Assembly: GCF_040115645.1 (NCBI RefSeq)
Contig: NC_089574.1
Coordinates: 124,001-188,000, forward strand
Direction: 5' to 3'
Length of the DNA: 64,000 nt
From: Euwallacea fornicatus
Taxonomy: Eukaryota; Arthropoda; Insecta; Coleoptera; Curculionidae
In this document: piece after piece, positions 30,514 through 40,943 of the stretch
Position numbering within the stretch: position 1 is the stretch's first letter
How the letters are laid out: each line of letters starts with the position of its first letter
Position numbers and translations under genes: made by a program
The notes under the pieces: model-generated
What the model was told of the DNA's origin: nothing
What the model saw: only the letters and a program-made list of their open reading frames with translations
Databases searched by the model: none

Positions 30514-32574
30514 TTACATGTCTTCATATGTTTCGTAGAGGGTTTTGTTGGGGAACCGGAACTGCGCTTGTTTGGTCTGTCCAGTCAAGCAAAGTGGTGT
30601 CAGTATTGTCCAGTTGTCGGGGTTGTTTTTCCATTTCGTCTGTATGTGTAACAGTCTGTCTGTTATTCTTTTCATATGAGTGCGTTGATACAGTAGGTCG
30701 TTGGATGGGTTGTATAGTGGATTCTCGGGATGTCGTATTTTGGTTATTAGTCTTAGTGCGATTTGTTCCGTCGCTTGTATATGTCGTTTAGTTTTTTCTG
30801 TGGAGTTAGCTCTTATTATGTGTCCATAGTCCAGTAACGGTCTACAAATGGATTTATATATTATTGTAGCTGTCTTTGTGGATATTCCCTTGTCTTTGTA
30901 CGTCAGTAGTCGAAAATATTTAGTCCTTTTCGTAATTTCTGCCCTCATGTTTTGTACGTGTTTTGTAAATTTGAGTTGGTAATCGATTGTTAGTCCTAGG
31001 TATCTAATGTGTTTGGTAGGTTTAGTTGTGTGTCCGTCTGAGACTATTGTCGATGAATTATGAGTAATTCTGTGGTTTGTTAGTAGAAGTTGGTTCTTTG
31101 CTGGGTTCGGAGTCAATCTCCATCTGTAGAACCATTTCATCGTGGCGTCCGTCAGAGACTGTAGTTTTTCCGCTGTTTTCGTAGTGGTTTTGCCGTGTGT
31201 AATGAGTGCTGTATCGTCTGCGTATTGTAATATGTAGGCAGTTTTGTTTATTTGATTCATATTGAGAAGGTTGCGGTTGTAAATGTCATGGCAGTACACA
31301 TTATATAGAAAGGGCGATAGAGGCGACCCCTGTGGCAGACCTTGAGCAGGGGAGAATGGAAAGGAGAGTGTAGTATTGATGCGTACTTCCAGTTGTCTGT
31401 TTTCCAGTAAGTTCTTTATTGTGTAGAGTAAGTATTTTGGGGTTTTTAGCCTATGGAGTTTATATAACAGTCCTTTATGCCAGACGCTGTCGAAGGCCTT
31501 ATTAATGTCCATGAAGAGACAGGCCGATGTTCCGTTATTCAGTCTGGTAGTTTGAATATTGTTGGTCAGGACAAAAAGGGGATGGATCGAAGAATTTTTT
31601 GGTTTGAATCCGAATTGATAGGCTGGAATATGTTGTCCGATTTCTGTTTGGAGTCTGTTTCGGATAATGCGTTCGAAGACCCTACTAAGCACTGGAAGTA
31701 ATGTTATTGGTCGATAATTCTGTGTTTGAGTGTTGTCAAGTTTGTTTTTTGGAATGGGTATAATTATACCCTTCTTCCAATTGTCGGGGATGTTCATGCT
31801 GAGTAACCAGTTGTTCATTGATTGTCTAATCAATTCGTGGGTTTCTGGAGTTAGGTTTCTTATGAGTTTGGCTTTAATGTTGTCGTATCCCGGTGCGGTG
31901 TCTTTGATGTGTGTTAGTGCTTCATCGTATTCTTTGTCATTTATTGGTACTGTGTTGCACTCGCATCCGTCCTTAAAGAATTTGTTGAACCAGTGCGTCA
32001 CTCTTTCAAAGTTATCTTGATCGAACTTAGAGTTGCACGAGGGATTAAAAGCTTCTTGATAATGTCTTGCGAATGCGTTAGCTTTGTCCAAGTCTGTGTG
32101 CAGCTCCATGTCGTTCTCAGTGAGAGTGGTGGTATATATATTTTTTTTATATGATGAGAGTTTTTTAACCTTCTTCCAAAATGATTTCCCTCGTTCTTCC
32201 TTTATTTCCTGACATGCCTCCATCCATTTTTCCTGTTGGTATTGGTGTGTCAACTTCTTTATGTCTTTGTTGAGGTTGTTTAACGTTGTTTTTAGATTTT
32301 TGTCTTGGGTTTGTGTGTAGAGTCGGTAAAGGTCTCTCTTACTTTTTATTAATCTCAGTATATATTTAGGTAGTGTGTATTTGTAGAAGTTCATCCTCAT
32401 TGTGGGGGTATGTTTTTCTATTGCTATAGAGATTTGTTTCTGTAGTTGTTCTAGTGAGATGTTTTGGTGGTGGCTGAGTATCAAGTCGTTAGCGTATCTC
32501 TTTATGCCGTCAATGTCTGTTCTGTTTAGGTCTAATTTTGGTTTGTCTGGGCAAATATTAATAAAATGTGCCAA
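30514..32574 (-). CDS. Reverse transcriptase (Jockey-like ORF2, lacking endonuclease), 686 codons open
   Basis: An uninterrupted frame from the first Met at 32574 to the stop at 30514. It corresponds to the linker and reverse transcriptase of a non-LTR retrotransposon ORF2: a basic N-terminal region (LIKSKRDLYRLYTQTQDK), NWKKGIIIPIPKNKLDNT (about residues 265-285), FMDINKAFDSVWHKGLLY (about 350, first catalytic Asp), GLPQGSPLSPFLYNVY (about 415), the active-site box LQYADDTALI (about 449), then the thumb and a C-terminal region ending TLYETYEDM. The protein would copy its RNA at a nicked target, but the apurinic-like endonuclease that normally precedes it is absent through 5' truncation. The start Met is simply the first in frame. 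It is homologous to the broken copy at 5083-6785. The lack of stops implies recent insertion. Confidence 0.93.
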   Translation of the reverse strand: MAHFINICPDKPKLDLNRTDIDGIKRYANDLILSHHQNISLEQLQKQISIAIEKHTPTMRMNFYKYTLPKYILRLIKSKRDLYRLYTQTQDKNLKTTLNNLNKDIKKLTHQYQQEKWMEACQEIKEERGKSFWKKVKKLSSYKKNIYTTTLTENDMELHTDLDKANAFARHYQEAFNPSCNSKFDQDNFERVTHWFNKFFKDGCECNTVPINDKEYDEALTHIKDTAPGYDNIKAKLIRNLTPETHELIRQSMNNWLLSMNIPDNWKKGIIIPIPKNKLDNTQTQNYRPITLLPVLSRVFERIIRNRLQTEIGQHIPAYQFGFKPKNSSIHPLFVLTNNIQTTRLNNGTSACLFMDINKAFDSVWHKGLLYKLHRLKTPKYLLYTIKNLLENRQLEVRINTTLSFPFSPAQGLPQGSPLSPFLYNVYCHDIYNRNLLNMNQINKTAYILQYADDTALITHGKTTTKTAEKLQSLTDATMKWFYRWRLTPNPAKNQLLLTNHRITHNSSTIVSDGHTTKPTKHIRYLGLTIDYQLKFTKHVQNMRAEITKRTKYFRLLTYKDKGISTKTATIIYKSICRPLLDYGHIIRANSTEKTKRHIQATEQIALRLITKIRHPENPLYNPSNDLLYQRTHMKRITDRLLHIQTKWKNNPDNWTILTPLCLTGQTKQAQFRFPNKTLYETYEDM

Positions 32575-32812
32575 TATTATAAAATATTAAATTTTTTTAG
32601 CAAGTCAATTTAATTTTGTCGCATTAAATTTTGATTGTTTTCTTATTCGTTCCATTTTGGGCAAATTATTTAAATATTAAAAAAATTTTTTACTTAGTTT
32701 AAAAAAAATGTAATTAGAGTATTTAATGATACTGTTGTTTTTTAAATTTTAAAAATAAATATTTAAAAAATGACATTAGTAGCTTGTCAATTTAATTTTG
32801 TCCGATACTGTA

Positions 32813-34907
32813 TATAAGAGTCTTAGTTCAATTTGGAAATATTATAAGAACACTAGAAGAAGGTAAGCTAATACTAATACAATTTTTCTTTTCGCTAGCA
32901 AATAATGATTTTATGGTGCGTAACAGGTGCCTATATTTTGTAAGACCAGCCACGGATCTCCCTTTTTCGAGATATTTGGAGCGAAACATGCAAAAGTGAC
33001 ACTAATCTCTTTTTCTAGTTGGTTTTTTATGCTTCCCCGATAGCAGTTTATTAGAAATACCGGATTCCTCAACTAGAATAGTCAATTTATGGTCACTTAC
33101 TGACTTATATGGAAACAGTTAGGTTAGTTTTGTCTTCTCGTTTGATTACCAAAAAATTTAAGGAAAAAAATCACGTCGATTTGGCACTTGAAAAAGTATT
33201 TGAGGGAAAGAAATCAAATGATTTTAGGGCACGTAGGCTTGATTTGCAGATTCTATCGGAGAAGTCATGTGAAGTAAAAATTCAGTTGAGAATAGCTTGA
33301 ACTTTGCTTGCCCAATCGGACTTTAAAGTTCCAAGGGAAAAGCTCTATAGAAAGCTTTTAAAAAATATACAAAACGAAGTCAAGTTACGAAGGGATCTGT
33401 AGAAAAATACAAATTTACCTCATTTAGTTCGATATGTAAGTGTAAACAAAGAAAACACTATATAAGGCTCATTTTATATTTTATATAACGAAAAGTTTAA
33501 CCGTATCGCACATTTTTGAGCCTCCTCGTATGTTTAAAATTATGTTCAGATAATACATCTACTTTCAGCTTTTCAATTTAAACGGTTCTTCTATTTTTAA
33601 GACCGGATTGTATGGCCAAGGTTTAAATCTCTTGATCTCTCGATCGATCTGAAGTTTAAGCTCCAGATTTGTCGCATATCCCATTGATTAACTGTCCCAA
33701 TTTTGAATTTATCTTCAGGTGGAGTTTACGCTGGAGGTATACTTAAGGTATAAAAAAAGAATAGCTAAAAATTTCAGGGAAAAAAATTGTAGCGCAAAGA
33801 ATGTGCAGATGAAATGTTTAAGAATGAACCTTCGATTCCCTTGATTCTCATACGAATTGCTCTGTGGCGCGGAGCGATTGAGTGGCGTTATTCGGTGGCT
33901 CGACAAAGTAGTTTTAAATTTAGTACAAACATAAAATGTTTCGTATCAGTTCGGGTAATTGAATATTTAAGGTATAATAACGAAAGCTCCGGTTATTTGA
34001 ATTTCTGAGATGCAGGAGTTTTGCCGCTCGAATATCTATGGGGATAGTGTCAGTTATTTTTGCTTATTTGAAGAACTAAGAAAAACATGTGGGTTAGCCC
34101 TGTTCACTTAAAGTCATATGAAACAAGATCGAGACTTTGGCTTGTTAAGAGATCGGTTCAAAAGAAAATCATGTCAGATTGGTTTTTCAATATCTAAGAG
34201 TAAAAATGACGTCAGTTTTGTTATTTAAGATTCTGAGAGAAGGAAATTCATGTCATTTCTGGATACGAAGTTAAAATTTTTAAGTCAGCTTAATTGAATA
34301 TCTGAGAGAAATAAAATAAGTCGTTTCAGCTTAGATTATTCATCATTTCAAGTTCTTAAAAAAATAGGAAATACATACATATTATACATAATATATACAT
34401 ATTATATAAGTAAGTGTAAAAATTGTACTTGTTTCATCTAACGGCTTAAACAAATATTTTCTGTTTAAGAAACACATACTTATCATACCATTTCAGAATC
34501 TAGAAGAACGGTGCTACTTTTTGAGCCTATGGATTTCAAGATAGCTGTACATCCGTTGCTTCAGTAGGGAACAAAAGTTACATAATAGAAATGGAGTTAT
34601 CAGGAATCCGTTAAAATAAAGATGTTTTTTAAAAATCCGAAGCATACATGTAAAATCTATCGATGTGCTTTTGAACAATGACCATTGACGAAACTACTAC
34701 AGAAATTTTGCTTCTCTACTTGGAGTGGTGTAACAGTGATAGCACAAAATATCACGTGATGTTAGTTTTTGTTGATTTTGAAAAAAGTGTAAATATCTCG
34801 AAATCCATGATATTTTCATTAAGGCTATTTTTTCACTTTTTGACTTCCAAAGGATGGGCCTTCCATTAGGCGAAGTTTTGTTGAAGGTTTACGGGACACC
34901 CTGTAAA
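32813..34907. other. No gene recognised
   Basis: About 2 kb. A frame at 34678-34869 includes HVMLVFVDFEKS, slightly like the catalytic-Asp motif of reverse transcriptases, but nothing around it supports that. GGGACACCCTGTA at 34894-34905 looks like the end of a CAGGGTGTCCC element whose other end was not found. Confidence 0.45.
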
Positions 34908-35044
34908 CAGCATATCCACAGAAAGAGGGCCCAAGAGGACAAATGGACAAAAAATGTCGTTTTTCGACAAAAAGTCATTCTTGATAAAAGTGTCTGCTCC
35001 TCGAAAAAATACGATTTACGAAGATACTTTTGAACTTTTTTATA

Positions 35045-36523
35045 CAGGGTGTCCAAAAACTACGAACACATGAAATATTATCAAGAGTAGACTACCTCTA
35101 TTTTTCATTTTGGAGCAAAAAGGTAAATAAAAAACAAATTTCAAATCCTACCCAAAGTTTACATACAAAATTCCACTATTCCAAAATAAAAGTTGGTAGA
35201 TATTATTTATTCAAACACACCTCCCCAGTTTTCGACGCATTTCTCAAACTGTTGTCTAATGTGATTATAACTTTTTCTTATCTCCTCGAGTGAAATCATT
35301 TGAACTGACTCTAAAATTCTGTTTTAAAACGACGATATTATTATCAATGGGTTGCTGGAACGTTAATTGCTTGAAACGGCCCCAAAGGTATGTGTCAGAA
35401 ATAGTGAGGGTCAGGACTTCTTGCAGGCCACAAAACTGGGCCGTACCGGCCAATCCACCTATCTCCAAATTTATTGTTGAGCCACTCTGTAACTTCGCGT
35501 GCACAATGTGCCGGGCACCCGTCTTGTTGAAAGTATATTTGTCCTCGGTACTGTAATAGCAACTCATTTAACTTGTTCAAAAGAAAAGTTTTCAACATTT
35601 CCAAGTATGAATTCCTATTGCATGTACCTTAAAAAAAATGGTTCCATTATTCCATAATATGAAATGCCACACCAGACGTTAAATTTTTTGAAATATTGGC
35701 GACGTGAAGAAATTCTGAATTCTGGATTTTCTCTGCTCCAGTATCTTACATGTTGTGAAGCCACCGTACCATTTGTCGAAAAATAAAATAAGTTTGTGAA
35801 ACTGGTTATTTTCATTTAAAATTTTGTCCCCCACCCACAAACAAAAATCTAATCACTTTGCATTGTGTCCATCTTCTAATCCTTGATTGAAATGTGGTTT
35901 GAATGGGAAAAAATTATTTGCTTTTAAAGTTTTTTTAATTTGATTTTTTTGGGCGATTTGCAAAATTTGAGCTCGTTTTCGTAACGATACAAGAGAGTTT
36001 TCCATAACAGACCGCAAGACAACAACTGTAGTTGCATCATCATCGTTAAAAAGTTTCTTCTTCTTTTTTAAATTATTCACCGACCCAGTATCCTTGAATC
36101 TCTTGACTAACTGACGAATTCCATGTAATGAAACAGAAACTCCGGGAAACTTTTCGACAAATCTTTCTTGTACATATCTGTAAGAGTTATCGCCACTTCC
36201 ATAACATTGCACCAAAAATATTTTTTGCTCAAAAGTTAACATTTCGAAATTATTTTCCAAAACGAGATTATTAATTAATATTGTGACATTCGTTGTCATG
36301 CTTGTTGCAAATACGTGAAATGAGGTGAAAGAGATAAAATTAGAAATTGTTTGAATTAAAAAAATAAATAAATAAAACATGGAATACTCAGTCAAAATTT
36401 TGTATGTAAACTTTGGGTAGGATTTGAAATCTGTTTTTTATTCACCTTTTTGCTCCAAAATGAGAAATAGAGGTAGTTTACTTTTGATAATATTTCATGT
36501 GTTCGTAGTTTTTGGGCACCCTG
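35045..36523 (-). mobile_element. Full-length mariner-type (DUF4817 family) transposon
   Basis: 1479 bp with inverted repeats of about 128 bp (35045-35172 and 36394-36523; both start CAGGGTGYCCAAAAACTACG). TA lies at 35043-35044 and 36524-36525. It is inserted at the centre of the palindromic MITE. It contains a transposase gene on the minus strand with several lesions. Confidence 0.93.
35207..36242 (-). pseudogene. Mariner-type transposase (DUF4817 family), frameshifted
   Basis: From the ATG at 36240-36242 (an upstream Met is possible): MLTFEQKIFLVQCYGSGDNS, then HGIRQLVKRFKDTGSVNN (N-terminal DUF4817-like fold), then TTVVVLRSVMENSLVSLRKR (second fold). After frame changes come YWSRENPEFR and FNVWCGISYYG, then FQQDGCPAHCAREVTEWL (second catalytic Asp), DRWIGRYGPVLWPARSPD and LTISDTYLWGRFKQ (third region), ending RQQFEKCVENWGGVFE with the stop at 35207-35209. 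The first catalytic segment (SDE-like) is missing or badly altered around 35815-35853. Near full length but inactive. Confidence 0.85.
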
Positions 36524-36665
36524 TATAAAAAAGTTCAAAAGTATCTTCGTAAATAGCATTTTTCGAGGAGCAGACAGTTTTATTAAGAATGACTTTTTTT
36601 CGAAAAACGACATTTTTTGTCCATTTGTCCTCTTGGGCCCTCTATCTGTGGATATACTGTATATA

Positions 36666-37389
36666 CAGGGTGTCCCACAAGTGTTTCATTATATTTCAGT
36701 GGGTAATAGTACATTGAAAAATAATATGACTCCCTATATAAACCATATTCCAATAATGCTTCATTAAGAAGATACAGGGTGTTAAACTTAAAACACACCT
36801 GGAATATTTCAACGTATCAGAGTATCAATGAACAGGCGAGCTCAATTATGTATTGAACAAAATGGTCACCAATTTGAACAATTTCTATAATGTTATAGCA
36901 AATTAATAATATTTAAAACAAACTTAACATTATTAAAACCATTTAAAGAATATCGTGCATATAGACGGTATTCAATTTTTTACTGGCAAACGATACGTTG
37001 AACGAAAAAGAGTCAAGTGAGCATTTTTCTTCTAAATGAAATTAAACTTCTAAAAATAATTTTTATTTTGATAAAAAGCAGTGGCGCACCATATTTTTCT
37101 TTAAAAATGTGCTGAGAGGTGTCCGTACGCACGTCACTGGTGAAACGAAAAATAGCCCTTTTGCATAAATAAATGCGTCTACATTAATTCTCAAAATATG
37201 CCAAATTTCACTTACATATCTCAAACGGTTTTGAATATATTAATAAAAGTTAGATTTTTTAAGTAAAGTTTAACACCCTGTATCTTCTTAATGAAGCATT
37301 ATTGGAATATGGTTTATATAGGGAGTCATATTATTTTTCAATGTACTATTACCCACTGAAATATAATGAAACACTTGTGGGACACCCTG
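36666..37389 (+). mobile_element. 724-bp CAGGGTGTCCC element with long TIRs
   Basis: Inverted repeats of about 120 bp (36666-36786 and 37266-37389), starting CAGGGTGTCCCACAAGTGTT. TA lies at 36664-36665 and 37390-37391. Each arm carries an inner ATACAGGGTGTTAAACTT copy. The inside is mostly non-coding, with one transposase C-terminal scrap. It lies 6 bp from the end of the preceding palindromic MITE. Confidence 0.92.
36810..36890 (+). pseudogene. Transposase C-terminal scrap (about 26 codons)
   Basis: The frame gives VSMNRRAQLCIEQNGHQFEQ, then FL and TAA at 36888-36890. This is the stereotyped end of mariner-type transposases of this family (RRxxxCIxxNGxxFxxxL). It identifies the autonomous parent type of the 724-bp element. 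Confidence 0.7.
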
Positions 37390-37391
37390 TA

Positions 37392-38840
37392 TATAAAAAA
37401 TAATAGCTTTGATTACATAAACTTGGAAGGAACAAAATTAGATCGGGTCAATTCCGAGTATGTAAACTTGGGATTCTTGTTACTGAAAAATGCATGAAAT
37501 ACAATCAGGCCAATTCCAATTAGTTATTAATATCTGAGGGAAGTGACGATACACATTGTAGTATACCAGTTCTGGTCACACGAAAATTGTGAGAAAACAA
37601 TCAGGACAATTTTGTTTACATGTAAATTTGAGGGAGGGAATTAATTACAGTTTACTTTAATTAAGCCGTTTGCACAGTATGCACATCGAAAATACAGATA
37701 GATTTCGATTTGTCGCTCATAAAGACTTCAAATAGAGGAATTTACTCAGATGCCCTCATTATGAAAGGGATAAAAATATTTTTTATAACTTTTGAATCAA
37801 TCAAATTAAAGCTGGGTTAAATTATCGTATTTGGACTTCGACATCGAGAATAGTTTTGTCTGGGCTATTTTTTTGGGACACCGTGTCCAAATCCAACCGC
37901 TTCGCACCAAAGCTGCGGGACTGCTGAATAATAATGTCAATTGAGAAAATATATTTAACGACCATGTTTACAACAGGAAATATGTACAATGCCGTTAGGG
38001 GAGGAATTCGTCAGTATTTGAAATCCTACACAAGACTTGAAGCAAGGAGACTTCGTTCTAAAAGAAGAGAATGTATGTAGTGAGCTGGTTCAATAATTTT
38101 TAAGCCTCTTATCCTCTTTATAATGTAGCCGAATTCGAGAAGCTGAGCGTTCCACAAATTTCCAAGACACACTTAGAGCGCTTTAATATACGAAACCACT
38201 TCGCTTAAAACGAAACAAAATGAAAAAGAACTCCGCATCCGCTTAAGTCCTAATAGGAATAAAACCGCCCCTAACAGTTTATTCTGCTTATTCGTGGGAC
38301 GGATAAAAATAATAAAGCAGTCTCGTACGGTATTAAAAGAGACCGTTTGCGCCCGATTATACAGAAATAATCGCTTATGAAAATATCAGCCAGGTACTAA
38401 CCCTCCACTCTGCCGTTTATTTAAACACCTTGTTTGTTTTTCACTTCATTTCATCATGTGGCAATCGCTTCTTGTGTTATGCAATCAACGTTGTTATTTA
38501 CGCACATGAAAAAAATCCATGCAACCCTAACACAAACCCAACGAGGGATTATCGTACAACAAACTAGAAATCGACGGTAAAATTTAACAAATGGGTGCAC
38601 TATTGGGCTCTATTAATGCAGGGCTAATGCTTATCTGTACCGCGTAGCTGTAAATTAGCTGCCGGCTACGAAAAAATACAATTTTAAACAAATACGCTGA
38701 TATGATTCAGCAGGGCGAAATATTTTATGAAATATTCGATTCCCCTCCGTACTATTATACTATTATTTTATACGGAGATAGCAATCAATGCATAAAAACA
38801 ATGCGGAGTGCTAATGCCGGTTAAGAATCTGCTTCCCTTA
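37392..38840. other. No gene recognised
   Basis: About 1.45 kb without supported gene or repeat. It ends in the TA (38839-38840) at the border of the next transposon. Confidence 0.5.
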
Positions 38841-39328
38841 CAAAGCACTTTCGCATGAAATGCACCACCCAGTAATGCTAATAATTAAGTCTTGTAATTT
38901 TGGCAAAATAATGCTTCGTAATGGAGAATCACATGATCAGACTTTCAGTAAAAAAGGAAGAATGCCGGTGGTTTTTTTGTCATTGACCTTTTAGATTTTT
39001 TATTCAATTGTAAATAAATAAAATAATATTTACATGGAAATATCAGTTTATTTTGTTGTTGAACTGTGAACGAGACATCTCACAATGCCCCCAGTGAGAC
39101 AGCGTCGAAATTTTTCCCACGTTTCGGATTTCGGTAGAGGACGAATTGTCGGCATGAAGGAGGGTGAACTTTCTTTCCGTGAGATTGCCAGAAGAATGAA
39201 TCGGAACCGCACCACGATCGAGAGAATATGGTCTTCATGGTCTGAGGAAAGGATTCAGCAACATCGTCCAGCTGGACGTCCTCTCCGTAGCAGCAATGCG
39301 CGTGAAGATCGACTTCTTACCAGGTATA

Positions 39329-40941
39329 CAGTAGGTCAAAAAAGTATTCATACACCCAGGCGAATGAAGTTTATTTACATTTTTTTCTTAACTTAAAAAC
39401 AATTGAGATAACAAAAATAATTAATCCACACAAATAAGGCACTATTACACTGATTTCTAAAAAAAATTATCAAAAAACTGTTTCTTTCTACAAGAAAATC
39501 AAAGTAAAATGTCTTCAGGTATGCCCAAAAAAGTATTCATACACTAGCGAAAATGAACATTTGTAACTTTAAACACCAATACAATGAAATCATTATTATT
39601 TTGTGGGATAACCCTTAACATCAATCACAGCTTGCAAACGACGATTCATTGATTCCACCAAATTACAAGTAATACTTTCAGGTATTTTAGATCATTCGTT
39701 TAAAATAATATTTTTTAGTTGTTCTTTACTTGAAATTTCCATTTTCCTAATCTGCCTTTCCAAATATTCCCATAAATGCTCAATAGGATTGAGATCGGGA
39801 GATTGGGGAGGTGTTTTTAATAAATGAGGAGTGTTATATAGCAACCATTCCTGAACTAATTTCGATGAATGCTTCGGATCATTGTCTTGCTGGAAGTAGA
39901 ATCCTTCAGCTAGTTCAAGCTTTTCAGCACTGTTTTTTAAATTGTCCTCCAAGATATCGTTATGCATGAATCTATCCATGTTTCCTTCAATAAAAGCCAA
40001 ATTACCCACACCATTTGCTGCCATACATCCCCAGATCATTATGTTTCCACCGCCATGTTTAACTGTCGCTTTCAAATTGCACTTCTTCAATTTTTCTCCA
40101 GGTTTTCTCCATACCATCTTGGCACCATCTGATTCGAATATGTTGAATTTACTCTCATCAGAGAATATCACTTGTTTCCAAAACTCCATTGGCTTATTAA
40201 TATGTTCTAAAGCGAACGCAACTCTTTTCTTTCTATTCACTTTATTTATCCACGGCTTTTTGGCTGCTCTTCTCCCATGGAATCCCATTCTCCTCCCCTC
40301 CATGTGATACCTAATAGTTTCAGGATGGATTTGTTGTCCAGTGGTCTCTTCTAGTTGTGAAGCGAGGTATGATGCGCTTACACTGGGATTCTTTTTAATT
40401 TGATGGAGAATGTAGTTCTCATTTCGTTGAGTCATTTTTTTTGGCCTTCCACAACGTCTTAAATTTGCCACCGACCTAGTTGATCTATATTTTTGTATTA
40501 TGTACTGAATAGTAAGATCGCTTATTCCAACGGATTTTCCTTCCTGATGATATTTGATTATTAACTTTTTGATATCTTCACTAATTTCTTTTCCTCTTCG
40601 GCCCATAGTTATTATTTTTAAATCCACTTTGCACTAATTTGGTTTAAAATGAACTAGTAAATACTTATCGCAAATAAATAGAATTTATATACAAGAAACT
40701 TAATAAAAAAAGGACCAGAATGTTTGTGTATGAATACTTTTTTGGGCATACCTAAAGACATTTTCCTTTGATTTTCTTGTAGAAAGAAACAGTTTTTTGA
40801 TAATTTTTTTTTAGAAATCAGTGTAATAGTGCCTTAATTGTGTGGATTGATTATTTTTTTATCTCAGTTGTTTTTAAGTTAAGAAAAAAATGTAAATAAA
40901 CGTCATTCGCCTGGATATATGAATACTTTTTTGACCTACTG
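39329..40941 (-). mobile_element. Tc1-like transposon with IR/DR ends (nested)
   Basis: 1613 bp, ends CAGTAGGTCAAAAAAGTATT (39329) and inverted at 40941. TA lies at 39327-39328 and 40942-40943. Each arm is about 200-215 bp and contains a second AAAAAAGTATTCATACAC about 195 bp inside (39528-39545, inverted at 40731-40748). The arms are closely similar. The transposase is on the minus strand and nearly intact. Confidence 0.93.
39596..40627 (-). pseudogene. Tc1-like transposase with a single nonsense codon near the C-terminus
   Basis: Open for 311 codons from 40627. The conventional start is probably the Met at 40604-40606 (MGRRGKEISEDIKKL). In order: helix-turn-helix (GISDLTIQYIIQKYRST), linker (RRCGRPKKMTQRNENYI), second fold (VSASYLASQLEETTG), VIFSDESKFNIF (first Asp), VKHGGGNIMIWGCMAANG, FQQDNDPKHSSKLVQEWL (second Asp) and SPDLNPIEHLWEYLE, with 34 residues between the second Asp and the Glu (DD34E). 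A TGA ends the frame at ILNE (39692). The expected tail (NLVESMNRRLQAVIDVKGY) continues in the same frame to TAA at 39596-39598. All catalytic residues are present. Lacking only the last 30 or so residues, it is one of the least decayed genes here. Confidence 0.92.
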
Positions 40942-40943
40942 TA

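Larger units (their letters stand above)
29498..32590 (-). mobile_element. 5'-truncated Jockey-like retrotransposon with long 3' region
   Basis: A minus-strand insertion in the Tc1-like element. Its 5' end, near 32575-32590, lies just upstream of the open reverse transcriptase frame; no endonuclease domain is present. The 3' region (about 1 kb, 29498-30513) contains a block shared with 5083-8275 and 62560-62780, plus a (TC)n tract. No clear target duplication was seen; both junctions are approximate. Part of the 3' region could be a separate insertion (CAATT occurs at 29493-29497 and 30302-30306). Confidence 0.7.
28302..32810 (+). mobile_element. Tc1-like transposon with IR/DR ends, holding a retrotransposon
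   Basis: The outer ends are inverted: CAGTATGGGGCAAAATTAAA at 28302 and its counterpart ending CGATACTG at 32810, with TA at 28300-28301 and 32811-32812. Each end carries a second copy of ACAAAATTAAATTGAC about 190 bp inside (28494-28512 on the left, 32604-32622 inverted on the right), an IR/DR arrangement as known from Sleeping Beauty-like and some other Tc1 elements. The transposase is on the plus strand. The region from about 29500 to 32590 is a later insertion. Confidence 0.88.
34908..36659. mobile_element. Palindromic MITE split by a mariner-type element
   Basis: The arms 34908-35042 and 36526-36659 are inverted copies (outer ends CAGCATATCCACAG and CTGTGGATATACTG; shared GAGGGCCCAAGAGGACAAAT and GAGCAGACA blocks). 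Without the 1479-bp insertion at the centre, the element would be a hairpin of about 270 bp. TA follows the right end at 36660-36661; the left flank is TAAA, so that duplication has mutated or the border is slightly off. Confidence 0.85.

Noticed and set aside
34678..34869. HVMLVFVDFEKS, resembling the catalytic-Asp motif of RTE-type reverse transcriptases
   Set aside because: Only about ten residues match and no other polymerase motif is found in any frame nearby.
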